Below are positions 9,851 through 19,212 of a stretch of DNA of 64,000 bases, one piece after another (positions within the stretch are counted from its first letter, which is position 1; the number at the start of each line of letters is the position of its first letter). The position numbers and the translations under genes were made by a program. A model generated the notes under the pieces. That model was given only the letters and a program-made list of their open reading frames with translations, made no database searches and was not told where the DNA came from. The DNA is taken from positions 62,001-126,000 of the forward strand of contig CAYNRE010000005.1 of assembly GCA_964399535.1 (NCBI GenBank), read 5' to 3'. Origin of the DNA: CAYNRE01 sp964399535 (GTDB lineage Bacteria; Planctomycetota; Planctomycetia; Pirellulales; CAYNRE01).

Positions 9851-10394
9851 TTCAGATTCCTCGATGAACGAACGAGAGGCAAAGTAACAGGGGCAGCCAG
9901 GCCCGGGCCGCGTGCCCAGCAAGCTGGCGCTGCCCCCCCGCCAGATCCAGGCAAGTCTTCGCTTCCAACGGGCCGTGGAACACCGCCAGGTGGCACCCTC
10001 GCCCGCCGAGCAACCATCGCACGCACGACGGTTTTGGCTCGCGCCGAAGACCATCCGGCTCGCTTAGGCCGCGCCGGTGGCCCCTTCGCGCGAGCCGATG
10101 GCCCGTGTCGAACGGTTCTGCCAGTAGTAAAAACGCAGGCGCGGACAATTGGGGACAGGTGCGCCAATCGAACCTTTAGAAAAGGCCAGAATGAAGCGAT
10201 AAATCGCAGTTGTCCGCTGGTGAATCGACCGGCTTCTTGCGCTGGCCCAGCGGCCGGCTCGTCGAGCAGGTCCTTGGGTTCAGGGCCGCGCCGGGCCAAG
10301 AGGGTCGACGGGTTTTCAAGCCGCCCAGTCGCCATCGCTGCCGGTTTCGCGTTTAATAGCTTGGCTCGATAAAGGGTGCGCAGGGCAAGGTACG
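9851..10394. other. Divergent intergenic region, 544 bases
   Basis: This lies between the divergent starts of the giant secreted protein (minus) and the sigma factor (plus), so both promoters should be here. I see no convincing ORF, tRNA or intrinsic terminator and no clear sigma70 -35/-10 pair. The A/T-richer stretch around 10120-10210, with AAAAACG and TTTAGAAAAGG, is the most promoter-like part. Absence of a sigma70 promoter would fit control by an alternative sigma factor, but that is inference. Confidence 0.4.
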
Positions 10395-11033
10395 ATGCCA
10401 GAGTTCGCCGACGACAGCGAAACCCAGCAGCTCGTGCGCCAGGCGGCCACGGGCGATCAACATGCCTGGACGTCGCTCTTGACGCGGCACCGACCGCGGT
10501 TGCGCTGTTTGGTCGCCATGCGCATGGATCGCCGGTTGCGCGGGCGGCTCGACCCGTCCGACATTATTCAGGAAGCCAGCCTGGTGGCCGCCAAACAGTT
10601 TCCGGCCTACGCCTCGAATCCGCGGATGTCGTTCTACCTCTGGCTCAGGTGGCTAACGGGCCAGCGGCTGATCGAACAGCACCGCCGCCACCTGGGGGCC
10701 CAGGCCCGGGAACTAGGCCGCGAAATTTCGCTGTACCATGCGGCGATTCCCGAAGCTTCGAGCGCCGACCTGGCCGCGGCGTTCCTGGGCCATACCAGCT
10801 CGCCCAGCCAGGCCGCCGTGCGGATCGAGCAGGCGATCAAACTCGAAGAAGCGCTTAATAGCCTGGAGCCGCTCGATCGCGAGATTCTGGCCCTTCGCCA
10901 CTTCGAGCAGCTCTCCAATGGCGAGGCCGCCGAGGTGCTGGCCATCGATAAGTCGGCCGCGAGCAAGCGCTACGCCCGGGCACTGGTCCGCCTCAAGGAC
11001 CTATTAGTACCCCTGCTGGGTGGCGAACCCTGA
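10395..11033 (+). CDS. RNA polymerase sigma-70 family factor, ECF-like, planctomycete type
   Basis: A 212-residue sigma factor with regions 2 and 4 only. Region 2 includes the segment around RLDPSDIIQEASLVAAKQF and FYLWLRWLTGQRLIEQHRR (promoter melting and -10 recognition). Region 4 includes LEPLDREILALRHFEQLSNGEAAEVLAIDKSAASKRYARALVRL, a helix-turn-helix for -35 binding. The connecting segment is short, as in planctomycete ECF factors found beside Ser/Thr kinases. No anti-sigma factor gene is adjacent; instead the stop overlaps the start of a kinase gene by 14 bases, so kinase translation is probably coupled. A plausible reading is that the kinase controls this factor by phosphorylation, as proposed for ECF/STK pairs, but the sequence does not prove it. 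GGCAAGG lies shortly before the ATG. Confidence 0.88.
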   Translation: MPEFADDSETQQLVRQAATGDQHAWTSLLTRHRPRLRCLVAMRMDRRLRGRLDPSDIIQEASLVAAKQFPAYASNPRMSFYLWLRWLTGQRLIEQHRRHLGAQARELGREISLYHAAIPEASSADLAAAFLGHTSSPSQAAVRIEQAIKLEEALNSLEPLDREILALRHFEQLSNGEAAEVLAIDKSAASKRYARALVRLKDLLVPLLGGEP

Positions 11034-14000
11034 ACCGGCAAATCCGGCAACGGACCCAAGCATGGGCAACTCTTCGGCGTCTCAGCGCGACTTGATCGAG
11101 CGGCTGGCCGACACGTTTATCACCGCCTATCGGGCCGGGCAGCGTCCCAGCATCGAGGACTATGTCGAGCAGTATCCCGAGTTGGCCGACCAACTGCGGG
11201 ATCTGATTGGCGCGCTGGTGGTGCTGGAGCGCAACGCGCCCAACCAGCGGTACGGCGCCCTGCCGCCGGGCCCGGCCCTCGACCGTAATACCCCGCGCGA
11301 AATCGGCGATTTCGCCATCGTCCGCGAGATCGGCCGCGGAGGGATGGGGGTAGTTTACGAGGCGGTTCAGCAGTCGCTCGGCCGCCATGTGGCGCTCAAG
11401 GTACTTGGCTCGCCGGGCCTGCTCAACCCGGTGCACCTCGAGCGATTTCGGCTCGAGGCCCGCGCCGCCGGACGATTGCACCACAGCCATATTGTGCCCG
11501 TGTTTGGCGTGGGGGAGTGCGGCGGGCTGCACTACTACGCGATGCAGTACATTGCCGGGCAAAGTCTCGATCAGGTGATCGACGCCATGCGCAAGCTGCG
11601 TCCGGCGTTTCGCCAATCGAAGACCGAGGCCCTGGCCGGAAACGAGCTGACGGTTTCGATTGTCCAGGGCCTGCTCCGCGGCCAATTCGATGGTTCCGAC
11701 GCGACTTCGGCGGCCGAAGCGCCATCGCCCGAATGCAACTCGCGCGGCGACGCCCTGTCGGCCCCCGGCGACCCCGGCCTGGGCGGCGCCGAATCGGGCG
11801 AGGAACCGGCTCGCAAGCGGAACTCGGCAATCAGTTCCCACCACGGCGGTCCAGGCGCCTCGGGCAAATCCGCGGGGACAGGCGAATTCTCCTCCGGAGC
11901 GGGCGGTGGGCCATTCTACGCCAGCGTGGCCCGCGTCGGCTTGCAAGTTGCCGAGGCGCTGGCCTACGCCCACTCCGAGGGGATTCTGCACCGCGACATC
12001 AAGCCGTCCAATTTGTTGCTCGACGCCCGCGGGAACACCTGGGTGACCGACTTCGGATTGGTCAAGGACGAAGATGGCTACAGCCTGACCGAGCCGGGCG
12101 ACTTTGTCGGCACCTTGCGCTATATGGCCCCCGAGCGGCTGGAGGGCTGGTCGGATCGGCGTAGCGACGTTTATGCGCTAGGCGCCACGCTCTACGAGTT
12201 GCTCACCCTGCGCGGGTTTTTCGAGGGCGCCAGCCGCGGGCAGTTGCTCGAACACATTCGTCGCGTGGAGCCGACGGCCCCCAGCGCGTTCGATGCCCGC
12301 GTGCCGCGCGATTTGGAAACCATCGTACTCAAAGCGCTGGCCAAAGAGCCCGGGGCTCGTTACCACACGGCCGACGCCATGGCCGAAGACCTGCGCCGCT
12401 TCTTGGCCGATCGGCCCATCCTGGCCCGGCGTTCGACTCCGCTCGAGCGATCCTGGCTCTGGTGCCGGCGCAACCCGGTGCCGGCTTCGCTATTGACCGT
12501 AATCGGGCTGCTGATCTTGTCGATTAGCGTTGCCTCGAGCCTGGTCGCGCTGCGCATGACCCGGCTGGCGCGGTCGCTCCGCGAGCAATCCGACCAGCGT
12601 ATGGCCGAAGCCGAGCTGGCCGAAGCCCGGGCCAACCGCGTTCTGCACAAAATTGGCTGGCGCCGGACCAACCTGGAAGGCCTGGCCCGTGCCGCCCGGG
12701 TCGGCCCCCAGGCCCGCGTGGCCAACGAGGCCGTTGCCTGCCTGGCTTCGCTCGATCTGATCCTGGGCGAGGCGATGCTGCCTTGGCCCGAAGATGGCTT
12801 TCGCCTGTTCTTCGATCCGCAGTTTCGCTGTTACGCCCTGACCCGCCGGGGTGGTGGCTGCGCGGTTTACGCCGCCGGCGACCACCGGCGGTTGGCCAAC
12901 GTCGAAAGCCCCGTGGTTCACGCCCACCCCGGCTTGTCGCCCGGCGGCAGGTTTCTGACCCTCACCTCCGAGTACGGCACCGCGTTTGAACTGTGGGACC
13001 TGGCCCCCGCCCCGCCGCGGCGCCTGGCGCAACTGCCAGGAGTGAACTGGCAAGCCGTGGGTTTCTCGGCCGACGGGCACTGGCTCGCGGTCATTCAAAA
13101 CCATTCCGAAGCACAGCTCTATGAACTGGAGCCCTTTTCGCTTCGCGAGCGCTGGACCGTGAACGAGGGCTTGGCCGCCGCCATTCGGCCCGGAGGAACC
13201 GAGCTGGCCGTCAGCGTCGCCGAGGGAATCGACCTGTTTGAATTCCCCGGGGGACGGCGCAGCGCCCAGCTCGAACATCCTCAACCGATTACGCAACTGG
13301 CCTGGAGCGGCGACGGCCGGCGGCTGGCGGGGGTCGACCGCTCTCTCAACGTGGGCGTCTGGGATCGCGATCAAGAGGGGCTGTTGACGCTGCTCGACGG
13401 CGCCACCAACGGCGGGGTCATGATCAGCATGCATCCCCAGCGCTCGATCTTGGCCACAAGCAACTGGGATGGCCTGCGCCTCTGGGACTGGTCCGAGGGC
13501 AAGGTGCTGTTCACCGGCCGGGCCGATCTGGCCAATTTGCAATTCAGCCCTGATGGAAAGCGGATCGGCGTGGTGTTTGATCGGGGAAAAACTCAGGTGC
13601 TCGAGGTGGGCGACAGCCCGATCTTGCACCAGAGCGCACTGCCCCTGGGCCGGCTCAGCGATTACGTGGCCCAGTTGGTCGAGTGCCCCTGGGATGCCCA
13701 GGGTCGCATCTTGGCCCTGAGCTGCCCCTCCGGTTTGATCTTCTGGGATTGGGCCCGGCAGGAAATCATGGGCCGGTTAGAGGCCCCACGGCTGCTGGGG
13801 CTCACCTTCGATGCCCAGGGAAACCTTTGGACCGCCGGCGCGCTTGGAATCCATCGCTGGCCCGTTGCGACACTGCCGGGCGACTCGCCACGCGTGAACC
13901 TGGGACCTCCTACGAAGATCGATTGGACCGCGGCCGCCAACCACTACGCACCCCAGTTCGATGCGGCCACGGGCTCGATCGGCTTCAACGTGCTCCCCTC

Positions 14001-14649
14001 GGCCCTGATCGTGCCAACCGCTTCGGACGGCAATCCGCGCTTGTTCGCCCCCACCAAGGGCCACTTCCTGGCAATGCACCGCGATTGGGTCGTAATGGGC
14101 AGCGATCGCGGCGATGAGCTCGAGGTCTGGAACACGGCTACCGCGCAGCGGGTAGCCCGCTTGCCGATCTCGGCCACGGCGGCGCGGTTTTCGCCCGACG
14201 GACGCTGGCTGCTCACGACCGGCTCGTCGTACAACCTATGGCACACCGATACCTGGCAGCTTTCTCGGGGCATCGCGTACGGCGGCGCAAGCACGCTGCC
14301 CGCCTCGCCCGCGTTTTCCCCGGTGCGGCCCATCGCGGCGATCCCGGTCGAATTGGGCGTTGTCGCCATGGTCGACCCCGCAGCCGACGCCGAGCGGCTA
14401 CGACTGGAATTCCCGGTCCCCGAGGTGGTTAAGGTAATGACCTTTAGCAGCGACGGCAGCAAGCTATTCTTCGTCTCGGGCGAGTGCCATTCGCTGCGCT
14501 GGTGGGATCTGGCGTCGCTGTTCGACGAGCTTGCCAAGCTTGGAATTCAGGTCGATCCGCTGCTGAAAGCCCAGCCAAACCGGCCCGCGGCCCCTGGTGG
14601 ACCGGCGCCGCGGATCGAAATCGACTATGGCCCCGTTTGGCCGAACTAG
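11020..14649 (+). CDS. Membrane Ser/Thr protein kinase with C-terminal WD40/YVTN-like propeller
   Basis: A 1209-residue Hanks-type kinase starting at GTG 11020 inside the end of the sigma factor gene; an in-frame ATG at 11062 is an alternative. Kinase motifs are intact: GRGGMGVVYEA glycine loop (about 106-116), VALK lysine at 127, HRDIKPSN (324-331), DFG (344-346) and MAPE (369-372). About 110 residues rich in Gly/Ser/Ala (about 190-300) are inserted between the hinge helix region and the catalytic loop. A single transmembrane helix follows at about 487-511. The remaining 650 residues are repetitive beta-propeller segments (FSADGHWLAV, WSGDGRRLAGVD, FSPDGRWLLTTG, VWDRDQEG), likely outside the cytoplasm or at the membrane. 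It probably senses a ligand or assembles partners and signals through the adjacent sigma factor. Confidence 0.88.
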   Translation: MANPEPANPATDPSMGNSSASQRDLIERLADTFITAYRAGQRPSIEDYVEQYPELADQLRDLIGALVVLERNAPNQRYGALPPGPALDRNTPREIGDFAIVREIGRGGMGVVYEAVQQSLGRHVALKVLGSPGLLNPVHLERFRLEARAAGRLHHSHIVPVFGVGECGGLHYYAMQYIAGQSLDQVIDAMRKLRPAFRQSKTEALAGNELTVSIVQGLLRGQFDGSDATSAAEAPSPECNSRGDALSAPGDPGLGGAESGEEPARKRNSAISSHHGGPGASGKSAGTGEFSSGAGGGPFYASVARVGLQVAEALAYAHSEGILHRDIKPSNLLLDARGNTWVTDFGLVKDEDGYSLTEPGDFVGTLRYMAPERLEGWSDRRSDVYALGATLYELLTLRGFFEGASRGQLLEHIRRVEPTAPSAFDARVPRDLETIVLKALAKEPGARYHTADAMAEDLRRFLADRPILARRSTPLERSWLWCRRNPVPASLLTVIGLLILSISVASSLVALRMTRLARSLREQSDQRMAEAELAEARANRVLHKIGWRRTNLEGLARAARVGPQARVANEAVACLASLDLILGEAMLPWPEDGFRLFFDPQFRCYALTRRGGGCAVYAAGDHRRLANVESPVVHAHPGLSPGGRFLTLTSEYGTAFELWDLAPAPPRRLAQLPGVNWQAVGFSADGHWLAVIQNHSEAQLYELEPFSLRERWTVNEGLAAAIRPGGTELAVSVAEGIDLFEFPGGRRSAQLEHPQPITQLAWSGDGRRLAGVDRSLNVGVWDRDQEGLLTLLDGATNGGVMISMHPQRSILATSNWDGLRLWDWSEGKVLFTGRADLANLQFSPDGKRIGVVFDRGKTQVLEVGDSPILHQSALPLGRLSDYVAQLVECPWDAQGRILALSCPSGLIFWDWARQEIMGRLEAPRLLGLTFDAQGNLWTAGALGIHRWPVATLPGDSPRVNLGPPTKIDWTAAANHYAPQFDAATGSIGFNVLPSALIVPTASDGNPRLFAPTKGHFLAMHRDWVVMGSDRGDELEVWNTATAQRVARLPISATAARFSPDGRWLLTTGSSYNLWHTDTWQLSRGIAYGGASTLPASPAFSPVRPIAAIPVELGVVAMVDPAADAERLRLEFPVPEVVKVMTFSSDGSKLFFVSGECHSLRWWDLASLFDELAKLGIQVDPLLKAQPNRPAAPGGPAPRIEIDYGPVWPN

Positions 14650-16541
14650 CGTGGTGGCCGCTTTACCTGCCGTTCACAGCCCGCCCGGCCCGCAGTGCGC
14701 AGCGCTGGTACGGCCAGCATGGCACAGGCACACAAGGCCAGGCCCAGGGCGCCAGGCTCAGGGACGGCGGAAAAGCCGCTCAGGCTCGCCGAACTGGGAA
14801 CCGCGCTGATGCCAAACGGACGATGCACCGCGGAAAACACGCTGCCCACGCCGGCCGAATTGAATTTCAGCACGTTATCGCCCAGGTAGTTGGCCACGTA
14901 CAACGTGCCCGCGTCGTCGAAGGTGAGCCCGGTGGGGGTTAGCAGCCCATCGGCGGTGTCGGCAAACACGCTGCCGGCGCCCGAGGGAGTGAACTTGAAA
15001 ATCTTGCTCAACAGCCCATCGCCCACGAAGACGTTTCCCGCAGCGTCGACGGCCAGCGAGAGGGGAGTGAACAGGCCATCGCTTGCGTCGGCGAACACCG
15101 AGGCCTGCCCCAACGAGTCGATCTTAATAATCTGGTTGGCGGCCAAATTCGCCACATAAGTCGCGCCCGAGAGCGGGTCGACGGCCGTGGCAAACGGTTG
15201 ATCGATCAATTGGGTGCCATCGGCCAGCAGGGTCGGACTGCCCGAGGAGTCGAGCGCGTGGATCTGGTCGGCCAGATAGTTGCCGACCAGCAGGTTGCCG
15301 GCGCCGTCGACCGCCAGCCCGGTGGGGGTGGTCACCCCCGCGCCGCTGGCAAAGGTCGACACCTGATTGGCGGCATCGACCTTATAGACCTTCCCCTGCC
15401 AGAAATCGCCCACGAACAGGTTCCCTCCGTCGTCGTGGGTCGCTCCCAGCGGAGAAAACAACCCCTGGGCCGACGTGGCGGCCGCCGTGGCGTGACCGTA
15501 AATATCCAGATTCCAAACCGTTTGGTCTTCGAGCGACGTCACCGAAACCACGGGACCCTGGGGAATTTCGACCGGTCCTCCGGCGAAGTGGTAGGCCAAA
15601 AAGTCGGCCATTCGCTCGAGCACATCCTTGCTGGTGTCGCCGTACTTGTCGGCCAGCCAGGGGTCATTGGTGTCGGCCAGCGGGTACTGGTCGTAGTGCA
15701 CATTGTGGTCGGTAATGTCCGGGTCCTGCATCCACTGTTCGTAATAAATGCCGGTTTGCTGCAGCCGGTTGTGCAGGTTGGGCTCGACGTCGGGCCCGTA
15801 CCAAATCACCGGGTCGAGGGCATTGTTGAGCAGGAATAGTGGCGGCCCTCCCGGCTGCACTCGGTCCCAGTCGCCGTACATGGTTCCCACGAGCGCGACC
15901 ACGGCCTGAGCCCGGTAGGTGGCATTCACGGGGTTGTTGTTGTACTGCAAGTCCATCACGTTCACGGCGCCGGCCGAGCCTCCCGCGGCCGCGATCAAAT
16001 CGGGATTGATGCCGTAGGTCGAGGCGTTGTTGCGCACGAAACTGATCGCCGTGGCGAAATCTTCGATGCCGGCACGGATGATGTTCGCGCCCGGGTAAAT
16101 CTTCACCAGCCCACCCATGCCGCTACCGTTGCCCGAGAAGTTCAGGTTCTGCCAGGGCCCGGGCCCTGAGATGGCGCCATCGCCCACTTGCCGGTAATCG
16201 GCAATGAATACGGTGTAGCCGCGCTGCGCCAGATAAATGGCCGGAGTGACCACGCGGCCGTTGTCCTTCTCGCCCGAGGTCCAGGCACCGCCGTCTTGAA
16301 TCACCACGGCCGGCCGATTCGCCTGGATCGGTGCCAGCCCTATATCCTTGGGCTGGTAAACGTCGAGCAGCAGGTTCATGCCACCGCTGTTGGTATTGCC
16401 GATTCCATAGAGCACGTCGGCCGTTTTCGTGTAGCCGTAGAGCGGGTCGAGATAGAGCTGTGCCCCGGCGGCCGCTTGAACTGCCGACGCCAGAAACGCC
16501 ACGCCCAGCGCAGCGCGAAAACCACGGGTGAAATTCAACAT
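14646..16541 (-). CDS. Secreted alpha/beta hydrolase with NHL repeats and PEP-CTERM sorting tail
   Basis: A 631-residue protein. The start at ATG 16541 has a purine-rich AAGGGGGGGG ribosome site just upstream and gives a clear signal peptide (hydrophobic core ALGVAFLASAVQAAAGA). Residues about 40-330 form an esterase/carboxylesterase-like alpha/beta hydrolase with nucleophile motif GGSAG (Ser189). The usual oxyanion HGG motif is replaced by QDGGAW. Residues about 350-600 contain repeated NHL-type units (TGLAVDGAGNLLVGNY, SLAVDAAGNVFVGDG, GLTFDDAGTLYVANY). The C-terminus has the PEP-CTERM pattern: VPEP, a hydrophobic helix, then an Arg-rich cluster. It is presumably processed by an exosortase and displayed outside the cell. 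Its stop overlaps the convergent kinase stop by four bases. Substrate unknown. Confidence 0.82.
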   Translation of the reverse strand: MLNFTRGFRAALGVAFLASAVQAAAGAQLYLDPLYGYTKTADVLYGIGNTNSGGMNLLLDVYQPKDIGLAPIQANRPAVVIQDGGAWTSGEKDNGRVVTPAIYLAQRGYTVFIADYRQVGDGAISGPGPWQNLNFSGNGSGMGGLVKIYPGANIIRAGIEDFATAISFVRNNASTYGINPDLIAAAGGSAGAVNVMDLQYNNNPVNATYRAQAVVALVGTMYGDWDRVQPGGPPLFLLNNALDPVIWYGPDVEPNLHNRLQQTGIYYEQWMQDPDITDHNVHYDQYPLADTNDPWLADKYGDTSKDVLERMADFLAYHFAGGPVEIPQGPVVSVTSLEDQTVWNLDIYGHATAAATSAQGLFSPLGATHDDGGNLFVGDFWQGKVYKVDAANQVSTFASGAGVTTPTGLAVDGAGNLLVGNYLADQIHALDSSGSPTLLADGTQLIDQPFATAVDPLSGATYVANLAANQIIKIDSLGQASVFADASDGLFTPLSLAVDAAGNVFVGDGLLSKIFKFTPSGAGSVFADTADGLLTPTGLTFDDAGTLYVANYLGDNVLKFNSAGVGSVFSAVHRPFGISAVPSSASLSGFSAVPEPGALGLALCACAMLAVPALRTAGRAGCERQVKRPPR

Positions 16542-17015
16542 GCGCGCCCCCCCCTTAAAGCTTAAGACCAGTCTGCGCAAAACGCGGAACGGCGTGCGCA
16601 AAGGTTGCACTGCACGGCGCTTAATCTGGCCTGGCGAATGCCCGACCCTGGGGCGAGCTTAGCGACCCCCCCCCGATTGTCAAGAAATTCTTCTCCGGGG
16701 CCTGCCCTCGGCAAATCGGCGTGCACCTTGGCACACCGGCCCGAGGATTCCGTTCCCTCGGACGTCGCCCACCTTTGTTCGCCCGGCACGGGGTCGCAGA
16801 CGCCTGGTACGGGTTGTCCCGATCTTGGTAGGGTGAGGCAACCCGGAGAGACGTTCGGGAGGCGATTGGCCGATGATCAGCAAGGACACTCCCCGACCTA
16901 GTCGGACCGATGCTGGGCGAGATTCTAAGTGCTTGTTGGCGGTCGCCCTGGCGAGGGCGATCAAAGGAATGCGGCCCAAGGGGAAACCAGGGTTTTCCCA
17001 AGGGGAAAAAACGGT
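16542..17015. promoter_or_regulatory. Divergent intergenic region with direct repeats and a hairpin before the desaturase gene
   Basis: This 474-base region separates the divergent esterase and desaturase genes. CCCAAGGGGAAA occurs twice, at 16975-16986 and 16997-17008, and GGGAAA/TTTCCC arms at 16981-16999 can form a hairpin. The second copy supplies the AAGGGG Shine-Dalgarno of the desaturase (ATG 17016). The hairpin and the ribosome site therefore compete for the same repeat family, which could modulate translation. I see no clear coding frame elsewhere in the region. Confidence 0.4.
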
Positions 17016-18119
17016 ATGCGGCTTTCGATCGATTCGGTTCAACCGCAGGCGGAGGAGCCATACCCGCGGCGGCAGCCAGCCGCCGCCTCGCCAGGGTCCG
17101 TTCCCCTGGCTGCGGCTGGGCAGGCCGAATTGGTCGGTCCCTTGCCCCGCTTCAGCCGCGGCCGCCACGTCGACGAAGTGCGCCGGTTATCGCAAGTAAG
17201 CAATTGGTGGTCGGCGTTCACGATCGCCCGGCAATGGGTCGTCATCCTTGCCGCCGCCTCGGCCGCCGTTTGGGTTGGCACCTGGTGGTCGTACCTGTGC
17301 GGGGCGCTGATCATCGGTAGCCGGCAACAGGCGCTGGGCGTATTGGTTCACGACGGCACCCATTATCTGCTGTTCACCAATCGCTTTTGGAACGACCTGA
17401 TTTGCGATCTGACGTGCGCCTTTCCAGTGGGCCTGTCGACCTCGCTCTATCGTAAAACCCATTTACATCATCACCGCTACACCAATACCGAGAACGACCC
17501 GGACTGGGTGCTGCAACAAGCCGACGAGGATTTTCGCTTTCCCAAGACGCCTCGCGAGGCCTGGGCCTTGTTCCTGAAGAGCCTTTTCGGCCTGAATCTT
17601 TACAAGATGAAGAACGTGCTCGTGCACTGGTCACCGGGGGCGAATCTATTCACGCCGCTCGGCCGCGATTTTCCGCTCACGAACCGGGTTGCCTTCGTGC
17701 TTTCAACCGCTGCGGTCTATGCCGTGCTCATTTCCACGGGCTGGTGGCTGCCAGCCCTGTGGTTGTACGCCCTACCGGCGCTCACGTTGTTCCACTTTTT
17801 CAATCGCATGCGAGCCACGGCCGAACACATTTGCACGCCCGGCACTCACGAACTGAATGCCACGCGAACGGTGTTAGCCTCACCGCTGGAGAAACTGCTG
17901 ATCGCCCCCTGCGGCGTACACTATCACCTGGAACACCACCTGTTCCCATCGGTCCCCTGCCGCAACTTGGGCCGACTGCACGAGCAACTCATGCACGACG
18001 ATGAGTTCCGCAGCCAGGCCCACTTAACCCGCAGCTACTTCGGTTTGCGCCGGGGCCTGTTGGGCGAGTTGCTGCGGCACCCCGGCGACGCAAGCGCCGA
18101 GGCCAAAGCTTCCGAATGA
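17016..18119 (+). CDS. Membrane fatty acid desaturase
   Basis: A 367-residue integral membrane di-iron desaturase, likely introducing a double bond into acyl-lipids or acyl-CoA and so tuning membrane fluidity. All three histidine boxes are visible: HDGTH (112-116), HLHHH (149-153) and HYHLEHH near residue 300. Hydrophobic segments include WVVILAAASAAVWVGTWW and VLSTAAVYAVLISTGWWLP. I chose ATG 17016 because AAGGGG lies about 10 bases upstream; the open frame extends 29 codons further but with no ribosome site. It ends 14 bases before a convergent esterase gene. Regiospecificity cannot be told; a sterol or carotenoid-type relative (hydroxylase/ketolase) is less likely. Confidence 0.85.
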   Translation: MRLSIDSVQPQAEEPYPRRQPAAASPGSVPLAAAGQAELVGPLPRFSRGRHVDEVRRLSQVSNWWSAFTIARQWVVILAAASAAVWVGTWWSYLCGALIIGSRQQALGVLVHDGTHYLLFTNRFWNDLICDLTCAFPVGLSTSLYRKTHLHHHRYTNTENDPDWVLQQADEDFRFPKTPREAWALFLKSLFGLNLYKMKNVLVHWSPGANLFTPLGRDFPLTNRVAFVLSTAAVYAVLISTGWWLPALWLYALPALTLFHFFNRMRATAEHICTPGTHELNATRTVLASPLEKLLIAPCGVHYHLEHHLFPSVPCRNLGRLHEQLMHDDEFRSQAHLTRSYFGLRRGLLGELLRHPGDASAEAKASE

Positions 18120-18133
18120 AAGCCGGCGCGCCG

Positions 18134-19105
18134 CTAGGGGGCGACCGCCGGCGCGGCCTCGACCGATTCCAAGCGCCCCAGGTGCCGGTCGAACCAGCGC
18201 CACACCGCCGGGTAGTCGTCGAGAATTCCCGGCCATTCGCTGTGGCCCCCCCCGGCGTGCACGACGAGCTCCACGGGCAGCCCTTCCCGCTGGTAACGGT
18301 CCAGCAGCACCTGCGATTGCTGCAGCGGAACCGTTCGATCGCGGTCCCCGTGAATCATCAGCAGCGGCGGGTCGTCGGAAGTGACCAGTTCAATCGGCGA
18401 CACCGATCGAAGCTGCTGCTCCAGGTCGGTCACCTTGCCGAACATTTCCTCGAACAAGGTCTTGCGAACCAGGGCAATTTGCTTGTAGCCCGCGGGGCCT
18501 CCGAAATTGATCAAATCGGTCGGCGCGAACCAGGCCACCACGGCCTGGGTACGGCAGCTTTCGCGAGCCACGGGGTCTGGATCGTCGGCCCGGCCATCGT
18601 CGCCGGAAAGGCCCACCATCAGCGCCAAGTGCCCCCCCGACGACCCGCTGGTGATTCCCAGATGGCCGGAGTCAATCCCGAACCGTGCGGCGTTGTGGCG
18701 CACAAACCGCACCGCGCGGCGGATGTCTTCGACCATCTCGGGAACGAAGTAACGCGGGGCGCTGCCATGCCGTGTAATGAAGAGCGTGTAGCCCCCCTGC
18801 AATAGCCCTTGCACCCAATGCTCTTTCTCGCGACGCGAGATTTCTTCGCCGATCAGGTTCGATTTTTTCGAGTGCCAACTGCCGCTCGAGACCAGGACGA
18901 TGCCCAGTTGCTTGGCGTTCTCTGTCGGCGTGAGCACATCGAGCGTCAGACCCAGGCCATCTTTCTGGCCGTAGACCACGTCCTCTTCGGCGCGGTGAGG
19001 CACGGCCGAGGCGGGGGCCGGTACGTCGTCAGCCCAGGCCCAAAGCGGCAAGACAAGCCAGCAGCCGGCCTGAACCGCGAGTCGGATCGATCGCCTGGCC
19101 ATCAT
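18134..19105 (-). CDS. Secreted alpha/beta hydrolase (esterase, prolyl-oligopeptidase-like fold)
   Basis: A 323-residue exported hydrolase. A signal peptide is clear: MMARRS, then a hydrophobic stretch ending WAWA-DD. The catalytic triad is visible: Ser156 in GSSGG, an Asp in HGDRD (254 or 256), and His288 in GGGHSEW. The overall shape (LTLDVLTP, long cap-free core, C-terminal WRWFDRHL) fits the esterase/lipase branch near acyl-peptidase and BD-FAE-like proteins. The start is uncertain between ATG 19117, 19105 and 19102; GAGAGG lies 12 bases before 19105. It sits just downstream of greA on the same strand. The substrate could be a plant or algal ester or a lipid; nothing in the neighbourhood decides it. 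Confidence 0.75.
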   Translation of the reverse strand: MMARRSIRLAVQAGCWLVLPLWAWADDVPAPASAVPHRAEEDVVYGQKDGLGLTLDVLTPTENAKQLGIVLVSSGSWHSKKSNLIGEEISRREKEHWVQGLLQGGYTLFITRHGSAPRYFVPEMVEDIRRAVRFVRHNAARFGIDSGHLGITSGSSGGHLALMVGLSGDDGRADDPDPVARESCRTQAVVAWFAPTDLINFGGPAGYKQIALVRKTLFEEMFGKVTDLEQQLRSVSPIELVTSDDPPLLMIHGDRDRTVPLQQSQVLLDRYQREGLPVELVVHAGGGHSEWPGILDDYPAVWRWFDRHLGRLESVEAAPAVAP

Positions 19106-19212
19106 GCGGGAAACCATCCTCTCGACTGGCAGGGGCCCCGGTCGTACGGCCTGGCGGCACAACTGGGCGCGGTTTTCCCGGCAGAGCCGACCGGTGCCCC
19201 CGAGCGGGGCGA

